Of a stretch of 64,000 nt of DNA, positions 25,258 to 36,353 are shown in pieces. The notes beneath the pieces were generated by a model. The model made no database searches. It had not been told where the DNA came from and was given only the letters and a program-made list of their open reading frames with translations. This DNA is from Paenibacillus sp. PAMC 26794 (GTDB lineage: Bacteria > Bacillota > Bacilli > Paenibacillales > Paenibacillaceae): the NCBI RefSeq assembly GCF_000316035.1, contig NZ_ANHX01000003.1, forward strand, positions 1 to 64,000, read 5' to 3'. The position numbers and the translations under genes were made by a program. How positions within the stretch are numbered: position 1 is the stretch's first letter; every line of letters starts with the position of its first letter.

Positions 25258-25363
25258 GTAATATGCAAGTGATCTACATTATTTTAAGTTTAAAAAGGAT
25301 TCATTCGGTAGGGGAATCATGTTGAATCAAGGTATTTTAAGCACTTTTAGAGAGATTCAATCA

Positions 25364-25379
25364 ACTTAAACGTTTAAGT
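25364..25379. promoter_or_regulatory. LacI-type operator 3
   Basis: ACTTAAACGTTTAAGT is a perfect 16-bp palindrome about 40 bases upstream of the glucosidase start. With operator 2 it is separated by roughly eleven helical turns, compatible with looping. Confidence 0.7.
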
Positions 25380-25405
25380 AATTATCACAAAACGATGGAC
25401 AGTAA

Positions 25406-27040
<1,635 letters not shown>

Positions 27041-27093
27041 ATTAATGATCAGAACCTTGTTGTAATACATCTTAGTGTTGGGGGTAGCATGGA

Positions 27094-28740
27094 ATGAGAA
27101 AAATATTGATATCAGCGACTGCACTGTTCATGTCTGTAAGCGTTCTTGTGGCGGGGTGTACAACAAGTTCCAGTCCTGAAGGCGCAAATTCAACAGCGAC
27201 AGCCGAAGAACTAACGCCATATGGGAAATATGCTGAAACCGTTACCTATACCGTCGGAAAATCGACACCAGGCATTCCTAAGCTGCCTGGAGGCCAAAGC
27301 TACGAAGACAATGCCTTCACACAGTATTTGAAAGAAACGCTGAATATTCAAAATGAAAATAAATTCGAGGCTCAATCTGGAGATAACTATGATCAGAAAG
27401 TAGCAATGGCTGTAGCATCAGGCGATTTACCCGACATCATGGCAGTTGACGAGCAAACATTACGCCAATTGGTTGATAATGATATGATCGCTGACCTAAC
27501 AGAAGTATATGAGTCGAGTACCTCGGATATCGTGAAAGAAAAATATGCTTCCTATGGGGGAAGAGCACTGGAAGCAGCCACGTTTGACGGGAAGCTTATG
27601 GCTATGCCATCAACCTCTAACGCCAATATTCCGACGATGTTATGGGTAAGAAAAGATTGGCTTGATAAGCTGGGTTTGTCCGAACCTAAGACGGTTGGAG
27701 ATATGGAGAAAATCCTCACCGAGTTTGTACAAAAAGATCCTGGCGGCAACGGACAAGGGAAAACCGTAGGATTAGTGCTTGCGAAATCTATCGGTGGTTT
27801 ATACGGCTCACTATTTCAGGCCGATAATATTTTTGCCACCTATCAATCCTACCCTCGCCAATGGCTGGATAAAGATGGGAAAGTTGTATACGGGTCCACT
27901 ACGGAGGAAACCAAACAGAGCTTAGGATTGCTCGCCGATTGGTATAAAAAAGGCTTGATTGATCGGCAAATGGCTGTGCGCGATAGCATTGAATCCGTAA
28001 TTATCAGCGGCGAAGCAGGCGCTTTCTTCGGTCCTTGGTGGTCGGCAGATTATCCGCTAAATGATGCCAAACGCCAAAATAATGATGCGGATTGGAGACC
28101 CTATATTATTTCTAAAGATGGCAGCGGCGAAGTAACGGCATACACCCAAAATCCAGCCGCTGAATTCTATGTAGTGAGAAAAGGGTTTGAGCATCCAGAG
28201 CTGCTTCCGAAACTTACCAGCGCACTGAATGACAAGCTGGTAAATGAAGATCTGAACTATGAACCGGTTGTCGAATTTATTAAAGGTGGATTCGATGGCG
28301 GCAAACCGCTGGGAATTATGGTGAACTATAACGATGCAACCGCACAAATGTACAAGGATTTGAAGGCGACCGTTGACGGGGAGAAAGAATATGAAACGTT
28401 AACGCTGGATGATCGAACATCGTACGATAAAATCGTAGGTTACATGAAAGACCCGGAGAAAGCCGATGCCAATCAATGGAGTGGATACATGTCCAGAATG
28501 GTAGGAGCTAAATTAATGGCGGAAACAAAAGTAAATGATGTACACCCTGTATTCTTTGGTCAAACCAAGAGCATGAAGCTGAAATGGACGAACTTAGTCA
28601 AGTTGGAGGATGAGGCCTTTCTTAAGATTGTGATGGGTGAGGAGCCATTGAGTTATTTTGATACTTTCGTCGATACTTGGAACAGAACCGGAGGAAGTGA
28701 CATAACCAACGAAGTTACACAGGCCATCATGAATAAATAA
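27094..28740 (+). CDS. Sugar ABC transporter substrate-binding lipoprotein
   Basis: A 548-residue LplA-type solute-binding protein, long as in Paenibacillus oligosaccharide binders. The signal ends with lipobox LVAGC (Cys22), followed by a Ser/Thr-rich linker. Inner features are VAMAVASGDLPDIMAVDEQ and TMLWVRKDWLDKLGLSEP. It probably binds isomaltooligosaccharides released by the GH66 enzyme encoded downstream. It is the first of three consecutive transporter genes. Confidence 0.88.
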   Translation: MRKILISATALFMSVSVLVAGCTTSSSPEGANSTATAEELTPYGKYAETVTYTVGKSTPGIPKLPGGQSYEDNAFTQYLKETLNIQNENKFEAQSGDNYDQKVAMAVASGDLPDIMAVDEQTLRQLVDNDMIADLTEVYESSTSDIVKEKYASYGGRALEAATFDGKLMAMPSTSNANIPTMLWVRKDWLDKLGLSEPKTVGDMEKILTEFVQKDPGGNGQGKTVGLVLAKSIGGLYGSLFQADNIFATYQSYPRQWLDKDGKVVYGSTTEETKQSLGLLADWYKKGLIDRQMAVRDSIESVIISGEAGAFFGPWWSADYPLNDAKRQNNDADWRPYIISKDGSGEVTAYTQNPAAEFYVVRKGFEHPELLPKLTSALNDKLVNEDLNYEPVVEFIKGGFDGGKPLGIMVNYNDATAQMYKDLKATVDGEKEYETLTLDDRTSYDKIVGYMKDPEKADANQWSGYMSRMVGAKLMAETKVNDVHPVFFGQTKSMKLKWTNLVKLEDEAFLKIVMGEEPLSYFDTFVDTWNRTGGSDITNEVTQAIMNK

Positions 28741-28813
28741 ATAGGGTTGAAGTGGGGACAAGTCAAGCTTTGTGCCCACTTCTAACATTTTTGAAAGAAG
28801 GTTATGGGAAAGT

Positions 28814-29713
28814 ATGAGAAAAGGGAAAAAAGTGGTGGGACAGCTTGGGTATCATTTGATGATGGCGCCAGGTTTTATCTTTTTGATCATCTTTAGCTTT
28901 GTCCCGATGTTTGGCATCCTGATGGCGTTTCAAGATTATACTCCGGCGAAAGGGATTTTCAGATCAGCTTGGGTGGGATTGGAAAATTTCAAATATATGT
29001 TCGAGATTCCCGATAGCATGAAGATTCTAAGAAACACGGTGGTGATTGCTCTTGGGAAAATAATTTTCGGAACCATTGTACCTATCGTGTTTGCCTTATT
29101 ATTAAACGAGATCCGACTAAAATGGGCGAAAAAAACGATTCAAACGATCGTGTATCTACCTAACTTTCTATCCTGGGCGGTTGTGGCTGCTGTTGTCATT
29201 AACGTATTCGACTACAATGGACCCGTCAATCAAATCGTACAATTATTCGGATTAGACCCTGTTCTTTTCTTGGCAAGCAATGATTGGTTTAGAGAAATTA
29301 TCATTGGTACGGATGTGTGGAAAGGATTTGGATATGGGGCTATTGTGTATCTCGCCGCTCTAACGGGCATTGATCCAGGGCTTTATGAAGCTTCGTCAAT
29401 TGATGGGGCCAGCAGATTCAAACAACTTCTCTATATTACACTTCCAGGAATCTTGCCTACGATCATGCTTATTTCAGCTTTAAACTTAGGAAATATCCTT
29501 AACGCCGGTTTTGATCAAATTTTTGCCCTGTATAATCCGATTGTCTATGAAACCGGGGATGTTATTGATACCTATGTCTATCGTGTTGGTCTGCTTGGAC
29601 AACAATATAGCTTTGCAACTGCAGTTGGTTTGCTTAAATCAGTGGTGTCTTTTACCTTGCTTATAGCCGCAAATCAATTATCCATTAAACTTGTGAAAAT
29701 GCGGATTTTTTAA
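28814..29713 (+). CDS. Sugar ABC transporter permease, LplB type
   Basis: A six-helix permease of about 299 residues with the EAA loop GLYEASSIDGASRFKQLLYI. I chose ATG 28814 because AAGAAGG lies upstream and the protein then begins MRKGKKVVGQLGY; a GTG at 28772 would add 14 residues but has no SD. It pairs with the next permease, 15 bases downstream. No ATPase is encoded locally, so a shared MsmX-type ATPase is expected. Confidence 0.9.
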   Translation: MRKGKKVVGQLGYHLMMAPGFIFLIIFSFVPMFGILMAFQDYTPAKGIFRSAWVGLENFKYMFEIPDSMKILRNTVVIALGKIIFGTIVPIVFALLLNEIRLKWAKKTIQTIVYLPNFLSWAVVAAVVINVFDYNGPVNQIVQLFGLDPVLFLASNDWFREIIIGTDVWKGFGYGAIVYLAALTGIDPGLYEASSIDGASRFKQLLYITLPGILPTIMLISALNLGNILNAGFDQIFALYNPIVYETGDVIDTYVYRVGLLGQQYSFATAVGLLKSVVSFTLLIAANQLSIKLVKMRIF

Positions 29714-29728
29714 GGAAGGGAGAGCCCA

Positions 29729-30607
29729 ATGAGATCAAAAACATTCGGAAGCCGCTTTGCGGATGCGTGTATATGGATTGTTTTATTATTATTGACCGCA
29801 CTATGCTTTTTACCTCTGCTTAATATGGTGTCGATCTCCTTTAGTGATAAATCAGCTGCCCAAGCCAATCTGGTTGGTCTATGGCCTGTTAATTTTAATC
29901 TGAATGCCTATAAGCTTTTACTCGATGATACACAGTTTTGGCGTTCGTTTGTTATTTCTGTGGAGAGGGTAGTCCTTGGTACTGCTTTGAATTTATTGTT
30001 ATCTGTTCTGATGGCCTATCCATTGTCCAAAAATAAGCATAGTTTTCATGCACGTAATATGTATATGAATAGTATGATATTTGCCATGCTTTTTTCTGGT
30101 GGAATGATTCCAATTTTCATGGTTATTAAGAGTTTAGGACTAATCGATTCGATATGGGCGCTTATATTGCCGGGGGCGGTACCCATCTTTAACGTCATCT
30201 TATTGATGAATTTTTTCAAAAGCATTCCGGACGCGCTTGAAGAAGCTGCCGTTATGGACGGTGCATCCAAACTCAGAATTTTGTTTGGTATATTCCTTCC
30301 CATTTCATTGCCTGCATTGGCCACGATCGGTTTATTCTCAATGGTTGGTCATTGGAATGATTACTTTAGCGGTTTGCTGTATATGAATAGCTCATCTAAC
30401 TATCCACTTCAAACCTATATTCAGCAATTGACTGTTGATGTGACGAAGGTTACGGACCCTTCACAATTAAAATCGCTAGCGTCCGTTTCGAATAAAACGC
30501 TGAATGCAGCTAAAATTGTAGTTTCCATTATCCCTGTGTTGTTAATCTATCCATTCTTGCAGAGATACTTTGTTTCTGGATTGGTTATCGGATCAGTGAA
30601 AGAATAA
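29729..30607 (+). CDS. Sugar ABC transporter permease, YtcP/LplC type
   Basis: The second permease subunit, 292 residues with six hydrophobic segments. The EAA loop is ALEEAAVMDGASKLRILFGI. GGAAGGGAGAG precedes the ATG. A 9-bp stem (30619/30652) follows, then the GH66 gene. Confidence 0.9.
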   Translation: MRSKTFGSRFADACIWIVLLLLTALCFLPLLNMVSISFSDKSAAQANLVGLWPVNFNLNAYKLLLDDTQFWRSFVISVERVVLGTALNLLLSVLMAYPLSKNKHSFHARNMYMNSMIFAMLFSGGMIPIFMVIKSLGLIDSIWALILPGAVPIFNVILLMNFFKSIPDALEEAAVMDGASKLRILFGIFLPISLPALATIGLFSMVGHWNDYFSGLLYMNSSSNYPLQTYIQQLTVDVTKVTDPSQLKSLASVSNKTLNAAKIVVSIIPVLLIYPFLQRYFVSGLVIGSVKE

Positions 30608-30618
30608 GGAACGAAATC

Positions 30619-30652
30619 CGAAGAAGGCAGGTTTAATCGGCCTCCTTCTTCG
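30619..30652 (+). other. Hairpin between permease and GH66 genes
   Basis: CGAAGAAGG (30619-30627) and CCTTCTTCG (30644-30652) are perfect arms, followed by AT-rich but not T-run sequence. It may be a partial terminator or stabiliser within the operon. Confidence 0.45.
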
Positions 30653-30705
30653 AATTATAAAATTATGAATACGCTTCCATTTGTTTACATACGAATGAAG
30701 AAAGG

Positions 30706-33012
30706 ATGATTTTCTTGAGAAAAAATCGAATTAAAGTCCCTCGAATGATTTTATTAATAGGAGTTATGCTGTTTAGCCAGATTGCTTTACATCCGAATGT
30801 AAGTGAAGCAGCAAGTACGGGGAAGCTGTTGTATGATGTAACGACAGATAAGGCAATGTATGATCCTGGGTCGAACGTCGAGCTCCACATTGATCTGAAA
30901 AACAAATTAGGACGGAATATTGTTGGAGGTTCGGTAGAGATTACAGCAAAGTATTTACAGGAGCAGGTCGGTGAAACCATAACGAAGGCATTAGATTTGA
31001 ATAACAATACAGATCTGATGATGATGGCCAATTGGATTGCCCCGGAGTCCGATTTTAAAGGATATCTGATTGAAGTGCACGTGAAAGACGCTGCCGGAGC
31101 GATTGTTGACTCGGACACGGTCGGCGTTGACGTATCTTCTACGTGGACTAAATTCCCTCGTTACGGGTATGTTTGGGACTTCAGTCAAAATACCAATACC
31201 ACGGAAAGAATCGACAAGCTTAAAAACTATCATATTAATGTTTTGCAATATTATGATTGGAAGTACCGGCATCACAAGCCTGTTTCAGCGAACCTGGTTC
31301 AGTGGGAAGACTGGTCAGGTCGGGTAATTTACGAAGATACAATTAAAAGTTACATCTCGCAGGCAAAAGCAAAAGGGATATCCAATATGGCTTACAATAT
31401 GATCTATGCTGCGACATCTGGTTATGACCTAGATGGAGTTGAGCGGGATTGGGCACTCTATTATGCAGATGATAACCCGAATGGGAAGGGGAATTTCAGT
31501 TTTAAAATGTCGGATTCCACATCGACGGGTATAACACATCTCTATTTTTTTAATCCAAGAAATCCAGGGTGGCAGAACTATATTTTTGGCGAAATGAATA
31601 AGGTGTTTCAGACCTTTGATTTTGACGGATGGCATGGTGATACGGTGGGCGAATGGGGAAAAATGAAAACCGCTGACAACCAGACCCTATATGTAAAAGA
31701 CACGTACACGGAATTTTTAAACAATGCCAAACAAGCGATAGGTGACAAGAAACTTGTCTTTAATCCGGTCGGCGCACAAGGAATTGAAAACGTTAACAAA
31801 TCCAGTGTGGATGCACTTTATGCTGAGATTTGGCCATGGGATCGAGATAGCGACGGCATGCTGTATGACACCTATTACTCTCTAAAAAAAGAAATTGAAC
31901 AGTCTCGTAGAGAGAGTGGAGGGAAATCACTTGTCGTTCCCGCTTATATGAGTTACGACTACGGTGAGCAGAACCCAGGCAGTCCGTTTAATACAGCGGC
32001 CGTCATGTTGACAGGTGCCAGTGTGTATGCTGCTGGCGGTGCACGGATGGAGCTTGGTGATAACGGTAATATGCTAAGCAACGAGTATTTTCCCGATCAG
32101 AACTTGTACATGACAGAAGAATTGCAGCATCGCATAAGCAAGTTGTATGACTTCATTGTAGCTTACGAAAACCTGCTTCGCGATGGTCAAACAGAGACAA
32201 CGAATCGCATTGAGTTTCCGGCATATGCCAGCAGTGCTTATGGAGATGCCAACAAAATTTGGGCTTATGGCAAGAAAGATAGCCAATATGAGATCGTTCA
32301 AATGATCAATTTGCTCGGAGTAAGCCGGAAGGATTGGAGAGCCAATGACGGACAGAAGGAAACACCGCAGCAAATCTCCAACTTCGAAATGAAGTATTAC
32401 TACTCGAATGAAGTAAACAGCGTATGGCTGGCTTCGCCGGATGCCAATGATGGACGATCGAAACCGTTGGCCTTTACGAAGGGGAAAGATAGAAATGGAA
32501 AATATTTAAAAGTTACTGTCCCTTCCTTGGAGTATTGGAATATGATTTATATGAGTGTTGAAGATTCGGGCTGTGAGACAGATCCGTCAATGAAGGAGTA
32601 CGTGGTTAACGGTAATTTTGAGAATGGACAACAGGGATGGACATATACTGGAACAGCTGTTTATGGCGTAGATTCTAATGATGCTTATGAAGGAAGTAAG
32701 TATTGGATTTATGGTTCTGAGCCGTATACTGCCAGCGTATTCCAAACGGTCTCTGGTCTGAACCCGGGCACCTACACCGTTAGCGCCAAGGTAAAGCAGA
32801 ATACCGGCAACCCCTCAAGCAGTCGCATGCAATTAACGGGTTATGGGGGAAAGCCAGTTTATGTATCTATCCCTCATGGAGAGGAATATACAACCATTTC
32901 TAAAACCGTAAAAGTGACGAATGGCAGCCTGAAGATTACATTCTCCCAAACAGCGTCAGGGGATACAAATTTGCAAATTGACAGCGTGGTAGTAGAATTG
33001 AAAGACCAATAG
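30706..33012 (+). CDS. Secreted GH66 dextranase with C-terminal carbohydrate-binding module
   Basis: An exported endo-dextranase candidate of 768 residues. The signal ends near VSEAAS. An Ig-like beta domain (about 35-145) precedes the GH66 barrel (about 150-540). Its GWHGDTVGEWG contains candidate nucleophile Asp312, and LYAEIWPWDRDSDG contains candidate acid/base Glu374, matching the GH66 Asp/Glu pair. A C-terminal beta region follows, then a CBM4/9-like module (VVNGNFENGQQGWTYTG; about 640-768). The CBM35 insertion of cycloisomaltooligosaccharide glucanotransferases is absent, arguing for a linear dextranase. TTG 30715 with SD AAAGGATGAT is a possible start nine bases downstream. It would generate the oligosaccharides for the neighbouring importer. 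Confidence 0.9.
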   Translation: MIFLRKNRIKVPRMILLIGVMLFSQIALHPNVSEAASTGKLLYDVTTDKAMYDPGSNVELHIDLKNKLGRNIVGGSVEITAKYLQEQVGETITKALDLNNNTDLMMMANWIAPESDFKGYLIEVHVKDAAGAIVDSDTVGVDVSSTWTKFPRYGYVWDFSQNTNTTERIDKLKNYHINVLQYYDWKYRHHKPVSANLVQWEDWSGRVIYEDTIKSYISQAKAKGISNMAYNMIYAATSGYDLDGVERDWALYYADDNPNGKGNFSFKMSDSTSTGITHLYFFNPRNPGWQNYIFGEMNKVFQTFDFDGWHGDTVGEWGKMKTADNQTLYVKDTYTEFLNNAKQAIGDKKLVFNPVGAQGIENVNKSSVDALYAEIWPWDRDSDGMLYDTYYSLKKEIEQSRRESGGKSLVVPAYMSYDYGEQNPGSPFNTAAVMLTGASVYAAGGARMELGDNGNMLSNEYFPDQNLYMTEELQHRISKLYDFIVAYENLLRDGQTETTNRIEFPAYASSAYGDANKIWAYGKKDSQYEIVQMINLLGVSRKDWRANDGQKETPQQISNFEMKYYYSNEVNSVWLASPDANDGRSKPLAFTKGKDRNGKYLKVTVPSLEYWNMIYMSVEDSGCETDPSMKEYVVNGNFENGQQGWTYTGTAVYGVDSNDAYEGSKYWIYGSEPYTASVFQTVSGLNPGTYTVSAKVKQNTGNPSSSRMQLTGYGGKPVYVSIPHGEEYTTISKTVKVTNGSLKITFSQTASGDTNLQIDSVVVELKDQ

Positions 33013-33051
33013 TATTCTTTGAACGCAGAGATTGCAGACGAACAAATACTT

Positions 33052-33095
33052 AAAGTTGGGAGGAGAACATTACGTTCATCCGCCCAACTTTTTAT
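33052..33095. terminator. Terminator between GH66 and TetR genes
   Basis: AAAGTTGGG (33052-33060) and CCCAACTTT (33083-33091) are followed by T residues on the plus strand. The location is between convergent genes. Confidence 0.7.
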
Positions 33096-33118
33096 TATAT
33101 AAATGATGAGATGGAGTA

Positions 33119-33730
33119 TTATTCGTTGAGACTCTTCATACCGTACAGTCTGTATACATACAACGCTTCGAATATTTTCTTCCGGCTGTCCTCACTCATC
33201 TCTCGCTTCAATAGATCCAGGTTCATGTCGATCACGTTGTGTGCGAGGATGTTCAGCAAGATCAAATTCTCCTCGGTACCAATCTCATACCGTTTATATT
33301 GGTTCTTCAGATAGGCCTTCTTGGTTTCAATCATCAGCTCAACAAGTTCATTCTTGGCATTGGTGTAGATCGTTCCTTTATCCTTTTCAAAGATGATGAC
33401 GATCTGATTTCGGTATTTCCGTAATACATCCACCTGTTCCTGCAACAGCGCCGACTTTCGCTCGCTATCCGTTTCCTCGAACAAGGTCTGATTATCAAAG
33501 TGAATCGTCTCCACAAGCACATTTTTTAAATAATCCACGAGATCCGGAGGCACGACGGCGTAGAATAATTCTTTCTTATTCTTAAAATAAGTATAGATAT
33601 TGCCCACGGAAATATTGATCTCATCCGCGATATCGCTCATCTTGGCATCCACATAACCCTTTTCAAAAAAGACCTTGAGCGCCGCGTATTCAATCTCTTT
33701 CCTGACTTCTTCTTTCTTGGCTTGCACCAT
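33119..33730 (-). CDS. TetR/AcrR-family transcriptional regulator
   Basis: A 203-residue regulator. The N-terminal HTH is MSDIADEINISVGNIYTYFK, followed by a helical effector domain. ATG 33730 (MVQAKKEEVRKEIEYAALKV) is chosen because AAGGAG sits just upstream on the minus strand; an in-frame ATG at 33799 lies within the promoter. No obvious target is adjacent: the gene upstream in the other direction is the AT-rich nuclease pair, and downstream is the convergent dextranase. Confidence 0.87.
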   Translation of the reverse strand: MVQAKKEEVRKEIEYAALKVFFEKGYVDAKMSDIADEINISVGNIYTYFKNKKELFYAVVPPDLVDYLKNVLVETIHFDNQTLFEETDSERKSALLQEQVDVLRKYRNQIVIIFEKDKGTIYTNAKNELVELMIETKKAYLKNQYKRYEIGTEENLILLNILAHNVIDMNLDLLKREMSEDSRKKIFEALYVYRLYGMKSLNE

Positions 33731-33770
33731 CGGGAACGACTCCTTAATAGTGAATGGGTTATTCGTTATT

Positions 33771-33799
33771 AGGTTAGAACTTTTTGAGGGGGGTGTCAA
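33771..33799 (-). promoter_or_regulatory. Promoter of the TetR gene
   Basis: On the minus strand TTGACA (33794-33799), a 17-base spacer and TAACCT (33771-33776) form a plausible sigma-A promoter. Repeated AATAACGAATAA-like sequence lies just downstream and could be an operator for the TetR protein. Confidence 0.5.
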
Positions 33800-34124
33800 T
33801 ATTTTAAATATATACTGAAAACACTATGAATTTATAGGTACGGTGATACTCATGGCTACTTAGAAAATAGCGATATTAGTTAATAATTTTATAATAGAAT
33901 GGCGAGTAAATTGCATTAGAGTGAAATTCAACCAAAAGCAAGTGAGTAGTTTGGTCTAAATGTAATTTTAGTTACTAGGTCCTAGTTCTGAAAATTCTTC
34001 TAATTTTTGTAGAGGAAATAGTCTATAAATGTAGAATAAGATTTTATAGGTCAAATGTAACAGATCTAACAAGGCCTTAGAGGTAGAAATTATTGAAATT
34101 TAAGTTCTTATTATTAGAATTGGA
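33800..34124. other. AT-rich gap before the nuclease/helicase pair
   Basis: No gene is visible. Composition becomes strongly AT-rich here, marking the left edge of the island. CTATAAA and TTTATAG form an inverted repeat near 34023-34049. No clear attachment site or transposon end was found. GGAGTGA (34122-34128) is the SD for the next gene. Confidence 0.5.
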
Positions 34125-34133
34125 GTGAACAGT

Positions 34134-36353
34134 ATGCAAATTTCAAAGATTAAGATCGAGAATTTTAGACTTCTCAAGTCACTTGAACTTGATTTAGAAA
34201 AGGAATTCTCCTTAGTAATTGGAAAAAATAATTGTGGTAAAACTTCATTACTTTCAATAATAGAAAAGTTTATCGGTTCAAGATCAGGCGTAAATGCATT
34301 TTCTCTTGATGATTTCAACATTGATTTTCTGAAAGATCTGATAAATAGATTAGAAGCTGAGGAATATGAAGAAAATAGTACATATCTAGGTATATCATTG
34401 ATGTTATTTATAAAGTACGATGAAGAGGATGATTTATCCAATATAAGTAAATTGATGTTGGATTTAGATCCAAATCATAGAATGATTGTTTTAAAATTTG
34501 AATATCAGCTAATACAAGAAAATCTAAGGAAGATGAGAAAAGAATATAATGAGTTCAAAGATAAACAAAATATAAAAAATGATGAGATTGAAAATAAAGG
34601 TAGCATTTTTCTGAGAAATAATTATAAGAAGTATTTTCAACTATCGAAAAAATCAATTGGTTACAACACTGAAGCTTCAACTGAGATAGAAAGTGAATAT
34701 ATTGATTTATTGAAAGAAAAGATTCAAATTGAAAAAGTCATAAGTTTTAAAATGATTAGTGCTAAAAGAAATGTTTCTAATATTGATTCAGATAAAACAC
34801 TATCAATCCTTTCATCAAATTACTATAAAAAGAAAGAAGAGAGGGATCAAGAGTCAGAAAAAATTCAGGAGTTCAAAGATATTCTAAGCAGAACAGATAA
34901 GCATTTAAATGAAGTTTATAATAATTTGTTTGAGAAAATAATAGAGAAGGTTGGGAGATTTGGAGGTATAAAAAAAGGGGATTCAATTATTAAAATCGTA
35001 TCGACCTTACAACATAAAGAACTATTAAAAGATAATACAACAGTGATGTATGACCATAACGGAGAGCACTCATTACCAGAAAACTATAATGGTCTAGGAT
35101 ATTTAAATTTAATAAGTATGATATTTGAGATTGAGCTTATTTTAAGTGAATTTAGATGTGAGAATAAATCGAATGAGAAACCAGCAAATATAAATCTGCT
35201 CTTCATAGAAGAGCCAGAGGCTCATACTCATCCACAAATGCAATACATATTTATAAAGAATATAAAAGATATTTTGAATAGTGCGAGTAAAGGTGAGGAT
35301 GGTGACAAGTTTACTTTACAGACTATTATCACAACTCATTCCTGCCATATCACTGCAGAGAGCGACTTTAACGATATAAAATATTTTTATAAAACTAATC
35401 AGAATCAAGTTGTCGCGAAAAATTTAAAAGATTTAGAAAAGGAATACGAGAAGGATGGACAGATCGGCAATTTTAAATTTCTAAAGCAGTATTTGACATT
35501 ACATCGAGCAGAGTTGTTTTTTGCAGACAAAGCAATATTTATTGAGGGGGATACAGAGAGGTTATTATTACCTGCAATGATGAAAAAGATTGATCAGGAG
35601 AACGAAGAGAATCCTTTACTATCACAAAATATTTCTGTTATAGAAGTAGGGGCGTACTCTCATGTTTTTGAAAAATTCATTGCTTTTATTGGGATAAAAT
35701 CCCTTATAATTACTGATATAGATTCTGCTAAGAAAAAAGTTGAGATTAATAAAAGTGGTGAAGAAAAAATTTCGAATATAAAATGTAGGGTTACTGATAA
35801 AGGAGCTTATACAACTACAAATGCTTCATTAAAATATTTTATTAATTACAATAATTATATCTCTTCTCCATATTATGAGACCGAAGTGGCTTCAACTACA
35901 GAAAACATATTAAGTGAGTCCAACGAAGAAGTAGATATTTTAGATTTTTATATAAATCTGCATTACAGAGAGAGAATACTTTTGAAAAACCCAGAAACAA
36001 AAAAATGGATACCCTCTAATGAAGGGAATTTGTTGATTATTTATCAAACATCTGAGCTTAATTCGTTAAATGTGGCATATCATGCGAGAAGCTTTGAAGA
36101 TTCATTTTTTCATATAAATAAGCAATTTATTTTGGATAATAAAGAAAGTTTCAAAAGTTTAGTAAACATAAAACATTTCGAAGATAAAGAAAAAGATTCT
36201 TATTTTTTGGCTGAGAGTTGTGTAGATAAGAAGCCATCTTTTGCAATGGAAATTTTATTGAATAGTAAGGAGAGTTTAGATAATAAAAAATATTGTAATT
36301 GGGATATTCCGAGTTACATTAAGGAAGGTTTATTATGGCTGAAGAACAATTAG
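34134..36353 (+). CDS. gajA: OLD-family ATPase/TOPRIM nuclease, Gabija GajA-like
   Basis: Probable ATP-regulated DNA nuclease of an anti-phage pair. The ABC-type ATPase part has Walker A GKNNCGKT (residues 30-37), a long charged coiled-coil insertion at about 115-290, Walker B LLFIEEPEAHTHPQ (Glu359) and an H-loop ITTHSCH. The TOPRIM part has IFIEGDTERLLLP (Glu471) and LIITDIDSA (Asp528, Asp530). At about 739 residues it is longer than the founding Gabija GajA (just under 600). ATG 34134 follows GGAGTGA; GTG 34125 overlaps the SD. The 3' end overlaps the helicase gene by 19 bases. Composition is markedly more AT-rich than neighbours, suggesting transfer. Confidence 0.82.
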   Translation: MQISKIKIENFRLLKSLELDLEKEFSLVIGKNNCGKTSLLSIIEKFIGSRSGVNAFSLDDFNIDFLKDLINRLEAEEYEENSTYLGISLMLFIKYDEEDDLSNISKLMLDLDPNHRMIVLKFEYQLIQENLRKMRKEYNEFKDKQNIKNDEIENKGSIFLRNNYKKYFQLSKKSIGYNTEASTEIESEYIDLLKEKIQIEKVISFKMISAKRNVSNIDSDKTLSILSSNYYKKKEERDQESEKIQEFKDILSRTDKHLNEVYNNLFEKIIEKVGRFGGIKKGDSIIKIVSTLQHKELLKDNTTVMYDHNGEHSLPENYNGLGYLNLISMIFEIELILSEFRCENKSNEKPANINLLFIEEPEAHTHPQMQYIFIKNIKDILNSASKGEDGDKFTLQTIITTHSCHITAESDFNDIKYFYKTNQNQVVAKNLKDLEKEYEKDGQIGNFKFLKQYLTLHRAELFFADKAIFIEGDTERLLLPAMMKKIDQENEENPLLSQNISVIEVGAYSHVFEKFIAFIGIKSLIITDIDSAKKKVEINKSGEEKISNIKCRVTDKGAYTTTNASLKYFINYNNYISSPYYETEVASTTENILSESNEEVDILDFYINLHYRERILLKNPETKKWIPSNEGNLLIIYQTSELNSLNVAYHARSFEDSFFHINKQFILDNKESFKSLVNIKHFEDKEKDSYFLAESCVDKKPSFAMEILLNSKESLDNKKYCNWDIPSYIKEGLLWLKNN

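Noticed and set aside
34881-36353. Assignment of the OLD/UvrD pair to other phage defence systems such as Septu or a retron
   Set aside because: No HNH nuclease, reverse transcriptase or msr/msd-like RNA is seen; TOPRIM plus UvrD best fits Gabija.
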